Assembly: GCA_032117595.1 (NCBI GenBank) | Contig: JAULYZ010000011.1 | Location: forward strand, 1 to 64,000 | Direction: 5' to 3' | DNA from: WLJO01 sp032117595 | GTDB lineage: Bacteria > Actinomycetota > Acidimicrobiia > Acidimicrobiales > Ilumatobacteraceae | DNA length: 64,000 nt | Shown here: in pieces, positions 16,292-24,571 of the stretch | How positions within the stretch are numbered: position 1 is the stretch's first letter | How the letters are laid out: every line of letters begins with the position of its first letter | Made by a program: the position numbers and the translations under genes | The notes under the pieces: generated by a model | What the model saw: only the letters and a program-made list of their open reading frames with translations | Database searches by the model: none | What the model was told of the DNA's origin: nothing

Positions 16292-17503
16292 ATGAAGTTC
16301 GGGATCTTCTACGAGTTGCAGTTGCCGCGCCCGTGGACCGTCGACGACGAGTACGAGCTGTTCAACAACGCGCTCGACCAGATCGAGCTCGCTGATCGAC
16401 TCGGCTACGACTACGCATGGGAGGTCGAGCACCACTTCCTCGAGGAGTACAGCCACTCCTCGGCTCCGGAGGTGTTCCTCGGTGCAGCCAGTCAACGAAC
16501 CAAGAACATCCGACTCGGCCACGGCATCATCCAGCTGCCCACCAACCACCCTGCGCGCGTCGCCGAACGGGTCAGCACCCTCGACCTGATCAGTCGGGGT
16601 CGCGTGGAACTCGGTGTGGGGGAGGGCAGCACGGTCACCGAACTCCACCCCTTCGACCGGCGTTTCCGTGAGAAGCGCGAGGTGTGGGAGGACGCCATGC
16701 GCTGTCTCATGCCGATGTTCACCCAGGAATCAGTCGAGTACGAGGGGCCGTACTACCGGTTCCCGGCGCGCAACGTTCTCCCGAAGCCTTACCAGAAGCC
16801 GCACCCGCCGCTGTGGGTGGCGTGCAGCCAACTCGACACCATCCAGATGGCGGGTGTGCGTGGTCTGGGCGCACTCGGCTTCCAGTTCGTGTCGAGCGAG
16901 GCAGCGCGTGCGTGGGTCAACGCCTACTACAACTCGATCGTCTACCGCCTCGACCGGCTCGCCGAGTACCAGACCAATCCGAACATTGCGCTCGTGTCGA
17001 TGTTCATGTGCGCCGAGACCGACGAGGAGGCACAGCGTCGTGCCGAGGGCGCCACGTTCTTCCAGTTCGCACTGCGGTACTACAACACCCACGGACCCAT
17101 CCAGCCCGGCACGGTCAGCCTGTGGGACGAGTTCCAGAAGTGGCGCGTCACTGATGCGGGCCGCAAGGCCGCCTCGGGTGGACTCGTTGGTTCGCCGGCG
17201 ACGATCCGTGAGCGGCTGCGTCGCTTCGCCCAGTCGAATGTCGATCAGATCATCCTGCTCAACCAAGCAGGCCGGAACCGTCACGAGCACATCTGTGAAT
17301 CGCTCGAGCTGTTCGCCGCCGAGGTGATGCCCGAGTTCCATGCCATGGAGCCCGATCATCAGGAGTGGAAGCGCAAGGTGCTCGACGGCGACATCAAGCT
17401 CGAGGACATCGACACCGACCCGTACAACATGGTGAGCCTTCAGTCCCCGAAGTGGAAAGAGGCTGCCGCTCAGGGCAAGGTGCTGGCCGACCAGCAGGTC
17501 TGA
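16292..17503 (+). CDS. LLM class flavin-dependent oxidoreductase
   Basis: 403 residues, bacterial-luciferase-like TIM barrel. Family features: MKFGIFYELQLP at the N-terminus, AWEVEHHFLEEYSHSSAPE, RLGHGIIQLPTNHPARVAERVS in pieces, SRGRVELGVGEGS, and GSPATIRERLRRF near the C-terminus. These enzymes use FMN or F420 to monooxygenate or reduce small organic substrates. WEVEHHF is common in the monooxygenase-type clade found in catabolic regions. The substrate is unknown. A long tail of about 60 residues after the barrel (KWKEAAAQGKVLADQQV) is acidic and probably surface-exposed. Confidence 0.9.
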   Translation: MKFGIFYELQLPRPWTVDDEYELFNNALDQIELADRLGYDYAWEVEHHFLEEYSHSSAPEVFLGAASQRTKNIRLGHGIIQLPTNHPARVAERVSTLDLISRGRVELGVGEGSTVTELHPFDRRFREKREVWEDAMRCLMPMFTQESVEYEGPYYRFPARNVLPKPYQKPHPPLWVACSQLDTIQMAGVRGLGALGFQFVSSEAARAWVNAYYNSIVYRLDRLAEYQTNPNIALVSMFMCAETDEEAQRRAEGATFFQFALRYYNTHGPIQPGTVSLWDEFQKWRVTDAGRKAASGGLVGSPATIRERLRRFAQSNVDQIILLNQAGRNRHEHICESLELFAAEVMPEFHAMEPDHQEWKRKVLDGDIKLEDIDTDPYNMVSLQSPKWKEAAAQGKVLADQQV

Positions 17504-17514
17504 GTCAGTGCCGC

Positions 17515-18357
17515 TCAGCCGAGCGCCATGTTGTCGATGAGTCGAACCTCGCCGAACCATATTGCTGCCGCAATCACTGCGGGCCGGTCGAGGGTGTCGA
17601 GGCGCACGAGGCTCGCAGCGTCGAAGACCTCGATGTACTCGGGGCGTGCGAGCGGCTCGGACGAGGCGATCCTGCTCGCAATCTGCTCGAGCACGGCACC
17701 GCTGCGCTCGCCGGAGCGGTACGAATCGACAGCCGCCCGGAGGGCTCGCGGCACCACCGCTGCTGCCGTGCGCTGCTCCGGTGAGAGGCGACGATTGCGG
17801 CTCGACAGGGCGAGGTCATCGTGTTCCCGCACGGTGGGCACACCCACGATGTCGATGCCCATGTCGAGATCGACGGTCATTCGTCGGATGATCGCGAGCT
17901 GTTGGTAGTCCTTCTCGCCGAACAGTGCAACGTCTGGTTGCACGGCGTTGAAGAGTTTGGTGACCACGGTGGTGACGCCGCGGAAGTGGCCCGGGCGCAT
18001 TGCTCCCTCCATCGGCCCGGCGAGCGAACCCGGCTCGACGTGGGTCTCGAAGTCCACGGGGTACATCGTGGCAGCGGTCGGTGCGTAGACCGCGTCAACA
18101 CCCACCGATCGGCACAGCGCGAGATCATCGTCCATCGGACGCGGGTAGCTATCGAAATCGTCGCGTCGGTTGAACTGCAGTGGGTTGACGAAGATCGACA
18201 CTGCGACCGCGTCGGCATACGAACGCGCAGCCTGCATGAGATGCAGGTGGCCCTCGTGCAGGGCGCCCATCGTGGGAACGAACCCCACGCGACGTCCCGA
18301 TGCTCGCCGGGCACGAGTCCACTGCTGCATCGCCGCAGGGGTCGTGAGGACGTCCAT
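17515..18357 (-). CDS. panC: Pantothenate synthetase
   Basis: 280 residues, standard length. The nucleotide-binding HIGH-like motif is FVPTMGALHEGHLHLM (about residues 26-41), followed by SIFVNPLQF, GAMRPGHFRGVTTVVTKLF, FGEKDYQQL, and the KMSKS-like LSSRNRRLSPEQR. It joins pantoate and beta-alanine with ATP. It lies 40 bp downstream of panB on the same strand; the pair supplies pantothenate for CoA. panD is not seen. Confidence 0.97.
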   Translation of the reverse strand: MDVLTTPAAMQQWTRARRASGRRVGFVPTMGALHEGHLHLMQAARSYADAVAVSIFVNPLQFNRRDDFDSYPRPMDDDLALCRSVGVDAVYAPTAATMYPVDFETHVEPGSLAGPMEGAMRPGHFRGVTTVVTKLFNAVQPDVALFGEKDYQQLAIIRRMTVDLDMGIDIVGVPTVREHDDLALSSRNRRLSPEQRTAAAVVPRALRAAVDSYRSGERSGAVLEQIASRIASSEPLARPEYIEVFDAASLVRLDTLDRPAVIAAAIWFGEVRLIDNMALG

Positions 18358-18397
18358 GTCGCAGGCGGTTCGCTCGAGGCTGTGGCCGGTGGTGCGC

Positions 18398-19225
18398 TCA
18401 GTGGAACGAGTGAGCGTCGTCGGGCCACGCCCCTGACTGGACCTCTGCGACGTAGGCCGCCGTGGCGTCGATCACCTGCTGACGGAGGTCGATGTACGCC
18501 TTGGCGAACTTGTAGCGGGTGGGACTGAGTCCGAGCACGTCGTGGAGCACCAGGACCTGACCGTCGCAGTCGGGTCCGGCGCCGATGCCGATGGTGGGGA
18601 TGGAGACCTTGGCCGTGATCTCCTTCGCGAGGTCGCGAGGCACGCCCTCGATCACGAGCGCAAAGGCGCCGGCGCGCTCGACGGCGACGGCGTCCTCGAG
18701 CAAGCGGTCGCGCCCGCCCGCCTCGTAGCCAGCCTGTCGGCCCTGCACCTTGTGCCCACCCATGCGGTGGACGCTCTGGGGGGTGAGCCCGATGTGGCCC
18801 ATCACCGGAATGTCGATCCGGGAGATCGCGTCGATCGTCTCGGCCATGTGGGTGCCGCCCTCGAGCTTGACGCACTCCGCGCCGCGCTTCATGAGCACGA
18901 TGGAGCTCTCGACTGCCTGCTGCGGGCTCACTTGGTACGAACCGAAGGGCAGGTCGCCGACGACCAGCGCCTTGGGCCGTGTGCGCGCCACGAGTTCCAC
19001 GTGGTACGCCATTTCCTCGAGGCCGACGGGCAGGGTGTTGTCGACTCCCTGCACCACCATGCCCACCGAGTCGCCCACGAGAATCATGTCGATGCCCGCC
19101 TCGTCGACGAGTCGCGCAAAGGTGGCGTCGTACGCCGTGATCATCGACATCCGCTCTCCCGTGCCCTTGCGACGCAGGATCGAGGGAACGGTGACCTTCT
19201 GCCGGTTCTCGGGGGTCGGTGTCAT
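18398..19225 (-). CDS. panB: 3-Methyl-2-oxobutanoate hydroxymethyltransferase
   Basis: 275 residues. The Mg-binding and substrate motifs of PanB are all present: MITAYDATFARLVDEAGID, LVGDSVGMVVQG, VGDLPFGSYQ, VKLEGG, PVMGHIGLTPQS, and IGIGAGPDCDGQVLVLHD. It makes ketopantoate from 2-oxoisovalerate and methylene-tetrahydrofolate. ATG 19225 has a GAGAGGTGA ribosome site. A TAAGGT element at 19267-19272 would give a leader of about 35 nt. First gene of panB-panC. Confidence 0.97.
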   Translation of the reverse strand: MTPTPENRQKVTVPSILRRKGTGERMSMITAYDATFARLVDEAGIDMILVGDSVGMVVQGVDNTLPVGLEEMAYHVELVARTRPKALVVGDLPFGSYQVSPQQAVESSIVLMKRGAECVKLEGGTHMAETIDAISRIDIPVMGHIGLTPQSVHRMGGHKVQGRQAGYEAGGRDRLLEDAVAVERAGAFALVIEGVPRDLAKEITAKVSIPTIGIGAGPDCDGQVLVLHDVLGLSPTRYKFAKAYIDLRQQVIDATAAYVAEVQSGAWPDDAHSFH

Positions 19226-19266
19226 GGGATGCCGTCACCTCTCGGGCTCGGGGGGAACCTCAGTCA

Positions 19267-19272
19267 ACCTTA
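19267..19272 (-). promoter_or_regulatory. Probable -10 element of panBC
   Basis: TAAGGT on the minus strand, 41 nt upstream of ATG 19225, with a ribosome site GAGAGGTGA between. The 97 bp between panB and the P1 peptidase gene hold nothing else recognisable. Confidence 0.4.
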
Positions 19273-19322
19273 CGGCGGGCCCCACCGGGCAGCGCAAGGG
19301 GGATACGTCGGTGATTCTGGCC

Positions 19323-20381
19323 TCAACCTGCGTCGAACGCGCTCGGGCAGAGGTCCCGGTACGCCGGGAAGCGCCGGGTGCCCCGGGCACTGAGCAGGGC
19401 ATCGACGCATGCCGCAGCCACCACGTCGGCACCGGCGGCAAGGAGGCGGTTGATCTGGGCGTGCCGGCTCGACGGGTCGTTGAGCGGGAGTGTTCCCGAA
19501 GCAGGAGTCGCGGTGGGTGCTCCGCTGGACGCAGTCGACAGGGCAAAGACAGTGTCTCCGTCGACGAGCAGATGGCTCGGGTTCACTGCCCGAGCAATGC
19601 CGTCCTGGGCCACCTGGGCGAGCTTGGTGCACTCGGACTTGGTGAGTGCTCGGTCGGTGGCGATCACGCCGATCGTGGTGTTGAGCAGCGGTGTGAGTCC
19701 CGGACGCGTCGAGAGGAACTCGGCGACCCGCCGGCGGTCCTCCCGGTCGGGGCGCTTGAGGCGCGGGCTGGCGAACCACGGCATGGCGGTGCGCGCGTCG
19801 ATGAGCGAGCCCGCAGCGTTCACCACCATGAGCGCGGCGATGCGGGTGCCGTCGTCGAGGACTGCGGCAGCGTTGCCGAGTCCGCCCTTCATCCCGCCTG
19901 CAACGGCTCCCGTCCCTGCGCCGATTGCTCCCGAGCGCACGGGGCGTCGGGTGGCGCTCGCCGTTGCCTGGTAGCCGAACTCGGCCGTGGGATGGTTTGC
20001 AAACGTGCCACCCCGTCCGAGATCGAAGATGATTGCTGCGGGGACGATGGGCACGACTTCATGTGGGACGTTCGAGATCGGGAGCCCGACACCGAGCTCG
20101 GCGCAGCGGCGCATCACACCGTCAGCAGATGCCAGTCCGTAGGCGCTGCCGCCGCTCAGGCAGATTGCGTGCACCCGTTCCACGAGGTTCTCGGGTCGGA
20201 GCAGGTCGGTTTCGCGTGTGCCGGGGCCACCGCCTCGCACATCGACACCCGCTGTGGCACCCAATGGGGTGAAGACCACGCTGGTGCCGGTGAGCCAACC
20301 GCCACCGATGCGTTGGAAATGCCCGACGCGAATTCCATCGAGTCCGGTGATGGTGGCGTTCACGACGAGATGCTTGCACAC
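19323..20381 (-). CDS. P1 family (DmpA/NylC-like) self-processing Ntn peptidase
   Basis: 352 residues. Family landmarks: ITGLDGIRVGH at the N-terminus, CLSGGSAYGLASADGVMR, PAAIIFDLGRGG, GAIGAGTGAVAGGMKGGLG. The autocleavage site is probably Asn234/Thr235 in LLNTTIGVIATD, giving an alpha chain of about 234 and a beta chain of about 118 residues with a catalytic Thr at the new N-terminus, as in NylC; DmpA uses Ser at this place. Likely activities are aminopeptidase or amide/oligoamide hydrolysis. GTG 20381 is used; GTG 20363 is also possible because the conserved region starts there. Confidence 0.88.
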   Translation of the reverse strand: MCKHLVVNATITGLDGIRVGHFQRIGGGWLTGTSVVFTPLGATAGVDVRGGGPGTRETDLLRPENLVERVHAICLSGGSAYGLASADGVMRRCAELGVGLPISNVPHEVVPIVPAAIIFDLGRGGTFANHPTAEFGYQATASATRRPVRSGAIGAGTGAVAGGMKGGLGNAAAVLDDGTRIAALMVVNAAGSLIDARTAMPWFASPRLKRPDREDRRRVAEFLSTRPGLTPLLNTTIGVIATDRALTKSECTKLAQVAQDGIARAVNPSHLLVDGDTVFALSTASSGAPTATPASGTLPLNDPSSRHAQINRLLAAGADVVAAACVDALLSARGTRRFPAYRDLCPSAFDAG

Positions 20382-20415
20382 GCGTCGAACCCGGCACGCA
20401 GTCAGCGGTGCCGCC

Positions 20416-20421
20416 TATGGT
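20416..20421 (+). promoter_or_regulatory. -10 element (leaderless) for the 20429 start
   Basis: TATGGT, 7 nt before ATG 20429; no ribosome site. It rules out an in-frame upstream ATG at 20408. Confidence 0.5.
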
Positions 20422-20428
20422 GGGCGCT

Positions 20429-20968
20429 ATGAGTCTCCATCACCGCCTGTTCACCAAGGCCATCTACGGGTTCGACCACGTCATGAGAGGTGTTGCCGAC
20501 TCGACGTGGGACAACCCCTCGCCGTGCGAGGGCTGGACCGCTCGAGACGTCGTGCTGCACGCATCAGGCGTCCTCCGGTATGTGGAGAGCCTCGCTCGCG
20601 GCGCCGACGTGGTGGCACCGGGGGACGAACCGCGCGCCGCATGGGCGGGGGCCCGAGACGCGGTGCTCGAGGCGCTCGACCGACCGGGGGCGCTCCAGAG
20701 CGTGGTGAACTCGCCGTTCGGGGAGATGCCGCTCGACACCCTCGTGGGCATCTTGGTGACCGACACTCTGACTCACTCGTGGGATCTCGCCCGCGCCGTC
20801 GGGGGCGACGAGCGACTGGCTCCCGAACTGGTCTCGGCAGCGTTCGAGCGGGTTCGACCGCTCGACGAGGGTCTGCGTGCGCCGGGAAGGTTCGACGCAA
20901 AGATTGCGGCGGCAGCGACCGACGACGAGCAGACGGCGTTCCTGAAGTTCTTGGGTCGTCGGGTCTAG
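20429..20968 (+). CDS. DinB/TIGR03086-like metal-binding protein
   Basis: 179 residues, helical bundle of the mycothiol-dependent maleylpyruvate isomerase superfamily. The typical CEGWTARDVVLHASGV (about residues 32-47) carries a metal-ligand His, and DTLTHSWDLARAVG carries the second His; LAPELVSAAFE follows. TIGR03086-type proteins are common in actinobacteria and mostly uncharacterised. It stands alone on the plus strand, convergent to the nitroreductase across a minisatellite. The start is fixed by a TATGGT element. Confidence 0.85.
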   Translation: MSLHHRLFTKAIYGFDHVMRGVADSTWDNPSPCEGWTARDVVLHASGVLRYVESLARGADVVAPGDEPRAAWAGARDAVLEALDRPGALQSVVNSPFGEMPLDTLVGILVTDTLTHSWDLARAVGGDERLAPELVSAAFERVRPLDEGLRAPGRFDAKIAAAATDDEQTAFLKFLGRRV

Positions 20969-21004
20969 CCGTCAGCGCGTCCCGTGATGGCCGGTGCCGG
21001 CCCG

Positions 21005-21090
21005 CGTCGGGTGAGTCGTCGTCGGGTGAGCCCTCGTCGGGTGAGCCCTCGTCGGGTGAGTCCGGCGTCGGGTGAGTCGTCGTCGGGTGC
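21005..21090. repeat. 15-bp minisatellite (six units)
   Basis: Six copies of CGTCGGGTGAG plus a 4-nt spacer (TCGT, CCCT or similar). Units begin at 21005, 21020, 21035, 21050, 21066 and 21081; the period is 15 bp with one 16-bp step and the last copy is degenerate. It lies in the 142-bp gap between two convergent genes and encodes no protein I would call. Confidence 0.85.
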
Positions 21091-21110
21091 GGTGCGGCCC
21101 GCGGCGAGGG

Positions 21111-21770
21111 TCAGTAGGTGAACAGCGGATCCGAAACCCGCCACGTGACCGGCCGACCCCACTGCTCCTGGAACGTCACCTCGTGCGCAGGCTGTCGCTG
21201 GGCCACCCCCCAGCGACCGGTCGGGTAGCCCATCGAGAGCATCGCGAAGGGTTCCCACACGCCGTCGTCGGTGGTGCCGAGGATCTCGAGCATGTCGGCG
21301 CGGTAATACTTGAAGAGCAGCGTGGTGAGTGCAGTGCCGATTCCCTCGGCGCGGGCCGCGAGCTGGATGCTCCAGAGCGCCGGGTAGATGCTGCTCTCGC
21401 CATTCGGCTTTCCGAACGCGAAGAGGAGCGTCGGTACTGACGCAAGGTTGTCGGCGAGCCAGGTCGCCGAGCGGTGGGTCTTCTTCGCCTGGATCACCTC
21501 GGGATCATTCGGGTCCCCGTTCTCGATGAGATCCATCACGGCCTTGTACTGCGTGCGATTGAGCTCGGCGAGACCGACGCTGTACAGCGCCTGGACCCGC
21601 TGCTTGATGGCAGGGTCCGTCACGAGGAGGAAGCGCCAGCGCTGGGTGTTCCCGCCCGAGGGTGCGCGCACTGCTGCGTCCATGATGCGGGCGATCACGT
21701 CGTCGGGGATGGGGTCGGGCTTGACCCGTCGCATCGCTCGGGTGGTGTACAGGGCCTCGGAGATGTCCAT
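21111..21770 (-). CDS. Nitroreductase family protein
   Basis: 219 residues from ATG 21770. FMN-binding landmarks: the N-terminal MDISEALYTTRAMRRVKPD, RAPSGGNTQRWRFLLV (about residues 36-51), a central SIYPALWSIQLAARAEGIG and a C-terminal AMLSMGYPTGRWG. It should reduce or oxidise small molecules with FMN and NAD(P)H. It is last in a five-gene minus-strand unit starting with an enoyl-CoA hydratase at 25357, which suggests a catabolic role. It is not closely similar to the nitroreductase at 1597-2169. Confidence 0.9.
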   Translation of the reverse strand: MDISEALYTTRAMRRVKPDPIPDDVIARIMDAAVRAPSGGNTQRWRFLLVTDPAIKQRVQALYSVGLAELNRTQYKAVMDLIENGDPNDPEVIQAKKTHRSATWLADNLASVPTLLFAFGKPNGESSIYPALWSIQLAARAEGIGTALTTLLFKYYRADMLEILGTTDDGVWEPFAMLSMGYPTGRWGVAQRQPAHEVTFQEQWGRPVTWRVSDPLFTY

Positions 21771-21808
21771 CTCAATCCGTTTCGGGTGTGTGTTGGGGGT
21801 GGTGGGGA

Positions 21809-22321
21809 TCAGCGCTTGCGGTCGCGGGCGAGTTGGAAGATCGAGCGGTCTCCGGTCTGCCATGTGACCGTGAGACGACAGTTCGCGATGCGCCAGCGCT
21901 CTGCGTCGCGGACGAGTTGGTTGGTGTAGTACCCGCCGAGGGTGCAGAAGTTGACGTCGCCCCCGCGCCCGAACGCCTCCATTGTCTCGGGGGTGAAGAA
22001 GTGCTGCGCATGCATGTAGCTCACGCAGGTGGCCCGAGCGCTGCGCGGTGTGCCGTCAACGAAGGTGACGACATGGTTCGTGGAGATGTGCTGTGTGCAG
22101 TCGAAGTTGCCGTTCACGCTACGCACCCCCGCAACCCACTGGTCAGCGGGGAGGTCGACTCCCGGGGTGCCGTTCCACGACGAGAAGTCGTAGTGGCAGG
22201 TGTCGGTGAAACAGGCCCGGTACAGGTCCCAGTCGTGCATGTCGATGCCGGTCGCGTACTGGATGACGGTGTCCACAACACCTTGACGCTCCAGCAGGAA
22301 CTCGAGTTGTGTGCTGTCCAT
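21809..22321 (-). CDS. SnoaL-like / nuclear transport factor 2 family protein
   Basis: 170 residues. It has the cone-shaped alpha+beta pattern of the SnoaL_4/NTF2 group: an N-terminal helix ERQGVVDTVIQYATGIDMHDWDLYRACF in pieces, then TCHYDFSSW, STNHVVTFVDG, ATCVSYMHAQHF and the final strand pair RWRIANCRLTVTWQTGD. Members are dehydratases, cyclases or isomerases in aromatic and steroid breakdown, or structural proteins without activity. The Tyr and Asp in YATGIDMHDWD are usual for the active-site group. It lies 38 bp before the nitroreductase and 36 bp after the ThuA gene. Confidence 0.85.
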   Translation of the reverse strand: MDSTQLEFLLERQGVVDTVIQYATGIDMHDWDLYRACFTDTCHYDFSSWNGTPGVDLPADQWVAGVRSVNGNFDCTQHISTNHVVTFVDGTPRSARATCVSYMHAQHFFTPETMEAFGRGGDVNFCTLGGYYTNQLVRDAERWRIANCRLTVTWQTGDRSIFQLARDRKR

Positions 22322-22357
22322 CGTTGTCTCGTTTCGGTGTCGGGGAATCGGGCCTGG

Positions 22358-23164
22358 TCAGGGCCGTGTGGTGGCCGCCCAGCGGATCGCGTTGCCCAGG
22401 AGCAGCCGGTAGTTGGGGTTGCCGTAGGCCTCCGGGCCATCGCCCGGCTGGATGTAGACGACGGTGGAGCGGTCCACCGTATGGGTCCACGCAGCAAGGC
22501 GCGAACCGGCCGGGTGGTGCCAACCCTCGCGTGAGTACATCTGGCCGGTCACGGCGAGTGTGGCGCTGTAGAACTCGTCGTCGGTCTTCGGGGCATCGGA
22601 CACGATGAGGGGCGTCACCGAGTCGTCGAACACCGGGCACAGGTAGGTCTCGTCGGTGAGTTCGAACGACGAAGGAAGGCCTGCGCACACCGGGTGATCC
22701 GGTGCCGCCACGGTGAGGCGCTGGCTGACCCCGTGGCGGTAGCCCGAATCCGGCCAGTCGCCACCGTGCAGCGAGGCCGCCACATAGTGGAATCGACCAC
22801 CGACGATGTCGGCGAAACGCGACCATGCCGGCCACGACGCAATCGAGTGGTGGAGCGATACCACCGGAACTCCGGCGGCGAGCAGGCGGTCCCATCCCTC
22901 CACCACTGCTGCTGGCGGGGCGATGAGTTCGGGGAGTTCCCCCTTCCGGAACCCGAGACCGGGCATGTCGTAGAGCACGAGCACATCGGTGTCGTCGAGG
23001 CCGTTCGGGCCGAACACGGCGGTCGCGTCCGGCCACGGTACGTGCGTGCACCCGACACCGGGGAGCGATGCCAGCAGTTCGGCGAACGGGCCGGGTTCGA
23101 ACGGGTGCCCACCGGACAGCACGGTGGCGCGCACGGTGCCGGTGGCGGTGGACGGTGGGTTCAT
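22358..23164 (-). CDS. ThuA-like domain protein
   Basis: 268 residues with a class-I glutamine-amidotransferase-like fold of the ThuA type. Features: VLSGGHPFEPGPFAELL at the start, DVLVLYDMPGLGF, GVPVVSLHHSIASWPAW, HYVAASLHGGDWPDSGY, DETYLCPVFDDS, and near the end STVVYIQPGDGPEAYGNPNYR followed by NAIRWAA. The ThuA family is linked to trehalose utilisation and sugar-lactone chemistry but is poorly defined. ATG 23164 overlaps the carboxylesterase stop by 4 nt (ATGA). A second ThuA protein of similar length is encoded at 33544-34353. Confidence 0.85.
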   Translation of the reverse strand: MNPPSTATGTVRATVLSGGHPFEPGPFAELLASLPGVGCTHVPWPDATAVFGPNGLDDTDVLVLYDMPGLGFRKGELPELIAPPAAVVEGWDRLLAAGVPVVSLHHSIASWPAWSRFADIVGGRFHYVAASLHGGDWPDSGYRHGVSQRLTVAAPDHPVCAGLPSSFELTDETYLCPVFDDSVTPLIVSDAPKTDDEFYSATLAVTGQMYSREGWHHPAGSRLAAWTHTVDRSTVVYIQPGDGPEAYGNPNYRLLLGNAIRWAATTRP

Positions 23165-24561
23165 GATGCGGACTCCCAGAGTCGTCGTAGGTCTGCTTCG
23201 GGGTCATGAACGACACCCGAGTTGCGGTCGATCCGCATCGTGGTGCGCCGCTCGAGATCGTAGGGATCCCAGCCGGGGGAACCGGCGTTGGCGAAGTCCG
23301 TCACGGCACGCGAGAACGTGTCGGCGATGAGTGTTCGTTCGTCGCTGTCGCCGGTGAACGCCTCGACGCCGTTGCGCTCGAGATTGTGGAAGACGAACGG
23401 GATGTCGAGTGCGTGGCACGAGCGCAGCACGCCGCCGAACGCCGGTGTCTCCCAGGTGAACCAGTGCATCCACGTGGAATGGCCGTTGCGGGAACGGGCC
23501 TCGGCGAGCCGACGTGCCGGGCCACGGAAGCCCTCGTCGGTGGCGATGGCCGAGGCGATCGCTCCCGGTGCGGAGTCCGGTCGCGCAGCGCGGTACGCCT
23601 CGACGGCGTCGTCGGCCGCAGCGCCGAAGCGTTCCTGTGCAAAGGCACGCAGACCGGCGTCGTCCATGCCCTGGAAGTGCGGGTCGAGCATGGTGAACAG
23701 CAGCATCTCGTCCTTGGTGGTGCCGATGAGGAGCGGCACCGGATTGCGGGCGGCTGCCTCGGCCACGTGGTCGGGCATCGCCGGCTCGCCCGGTGTGGGT
23801 GCGAACGCGGTGAACGACCCGGCGCGTCGGCGCAGCACCGCTCGCTGTGCATCCAGCACGGCCTCCGTGGGCGCCGAACGCAGACCATGCGCATCGAGGC
23901 CCGAAGCGTCGAGGAGCTCACGCGCTGCCTCGTGGGCGCGCCCCCGGTCGCGGAGTTGGCTCATCGAGGGGCTCAGGGCGATTGCCCGGTGGAAGAGGTC
24001 GGTCCCTGCCGGGGTTGCCATGAGCGAGAGCACGCTCGAGCCGCCGGCGGACTCGCCGAAGACCGTCACGTTCGCAGGGTCACCGCCGAAGGAGGCGATG
24101 TTGCGTTGCACCCACCGAAGCGCCGAAACCTGATCGAGGATGCCGAGGTTGCCGCTGTCGGCAAAGGCGCGTCCGCCGTGTTCGGACAGGTGGGAGAACC
24201 CGAACGCACCGAGCCGGTAGTTCACCGTGACGACGACGACTCCGTATCGCTCCACGAGCGACGCCCCGTGATACCACGGGGTCGCGCCCGTGCCGTTGGT
24301 GAACGCACCGCCGTGCACCCACACCATCACCGGGCGGCGGCCCGAGTCACAGGCCGGTGTGAAGACGTTCAGCGACAAACACTCCTCGTCCGACGGAAGG
24401 CTGCCCTGGCCGAGCATCTGCTCCATCATCCCGATGACCTGTGGGCACTGGGGCCCGTACGTGCCGGTCTCGGTGCGGGCGACGTCATCGTCGAGGTCGT
24501 CGGGTGCGCCGAAACGTTCGGCCCGCGCGAAGCGGAAGCCCTTGTAGATCTGCGTGGTCAT
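23161..24561 (-). CDS. Carboxylesterase type B family hydrolase
   Basis: 466 residues. The nucleophile elbow is FGESAGGSSV (Ser about residue 168); the oxyanion hole is VWVHGGAFTNGTG. ECLSLNVFTP and DQVSALRWVQRNIASFGGDP are diagnostic of type B esterases. A catalytic His is expected in the region of RSCHALDIPFVF. The N-terminus is short: it starts at IYKGFRFARAERF, where family members have an extra leading strand, but no upstream start in frame is convincing. There is no signal peptide, so it is probably cytoplasmic. Ester substrates are unknown. Second gene of the enoyl-CoA hydratase unit, 10 bp after it. Confidence 0.9.
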   Translation of the reverse strand: MTTQIYKGFRFARAERFGAPDDLDDDVARTETGTYGPQCPQVIGMMEQMLGQGSLPSDEECLSLNVFTPACDSGRRPVMVWVHGGAFTNGTGATPWYHGASLVERYGVVVVTVNYRLGAFGFSHLSEHGGRAFADSGNLGILDQVSALRWVQRNIASFGGDPANVTVFGESAGGSSVLSLMATPAGTDLFHRAIALSPSMSQLRDRGRAHEAARELLDASGLDAHGLRSAPTEAVLDAQRAVLRRRAGSFTAFAPTPGEPAMPDHVAEAAARNPVPLLIGTTKDEMLLFTMLDPHFQGMDDAGLRAFAQERFGAAADDAVEAYRAARPDSAPGAIASAIATDEGFRGPARRLAEARSRNGHSTWMHWFTWETPAFGGVLRSCHALDIPFVFHNLERNGVEAFTGDSDERTLIADTFSRAVTDFANAGSPGWDPYDLERRTTMRIDRNSGVVHDPEADLRRLWESAS

Positions 24562-24571
24562 TCCTGACTCC

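Noticed and set aside
21005..21090. CRISPR-like direct repeats
   Set aside because: The unit is 15 bp with 4-nt spacers, far too short for CRISPR, and no cas genes are near.
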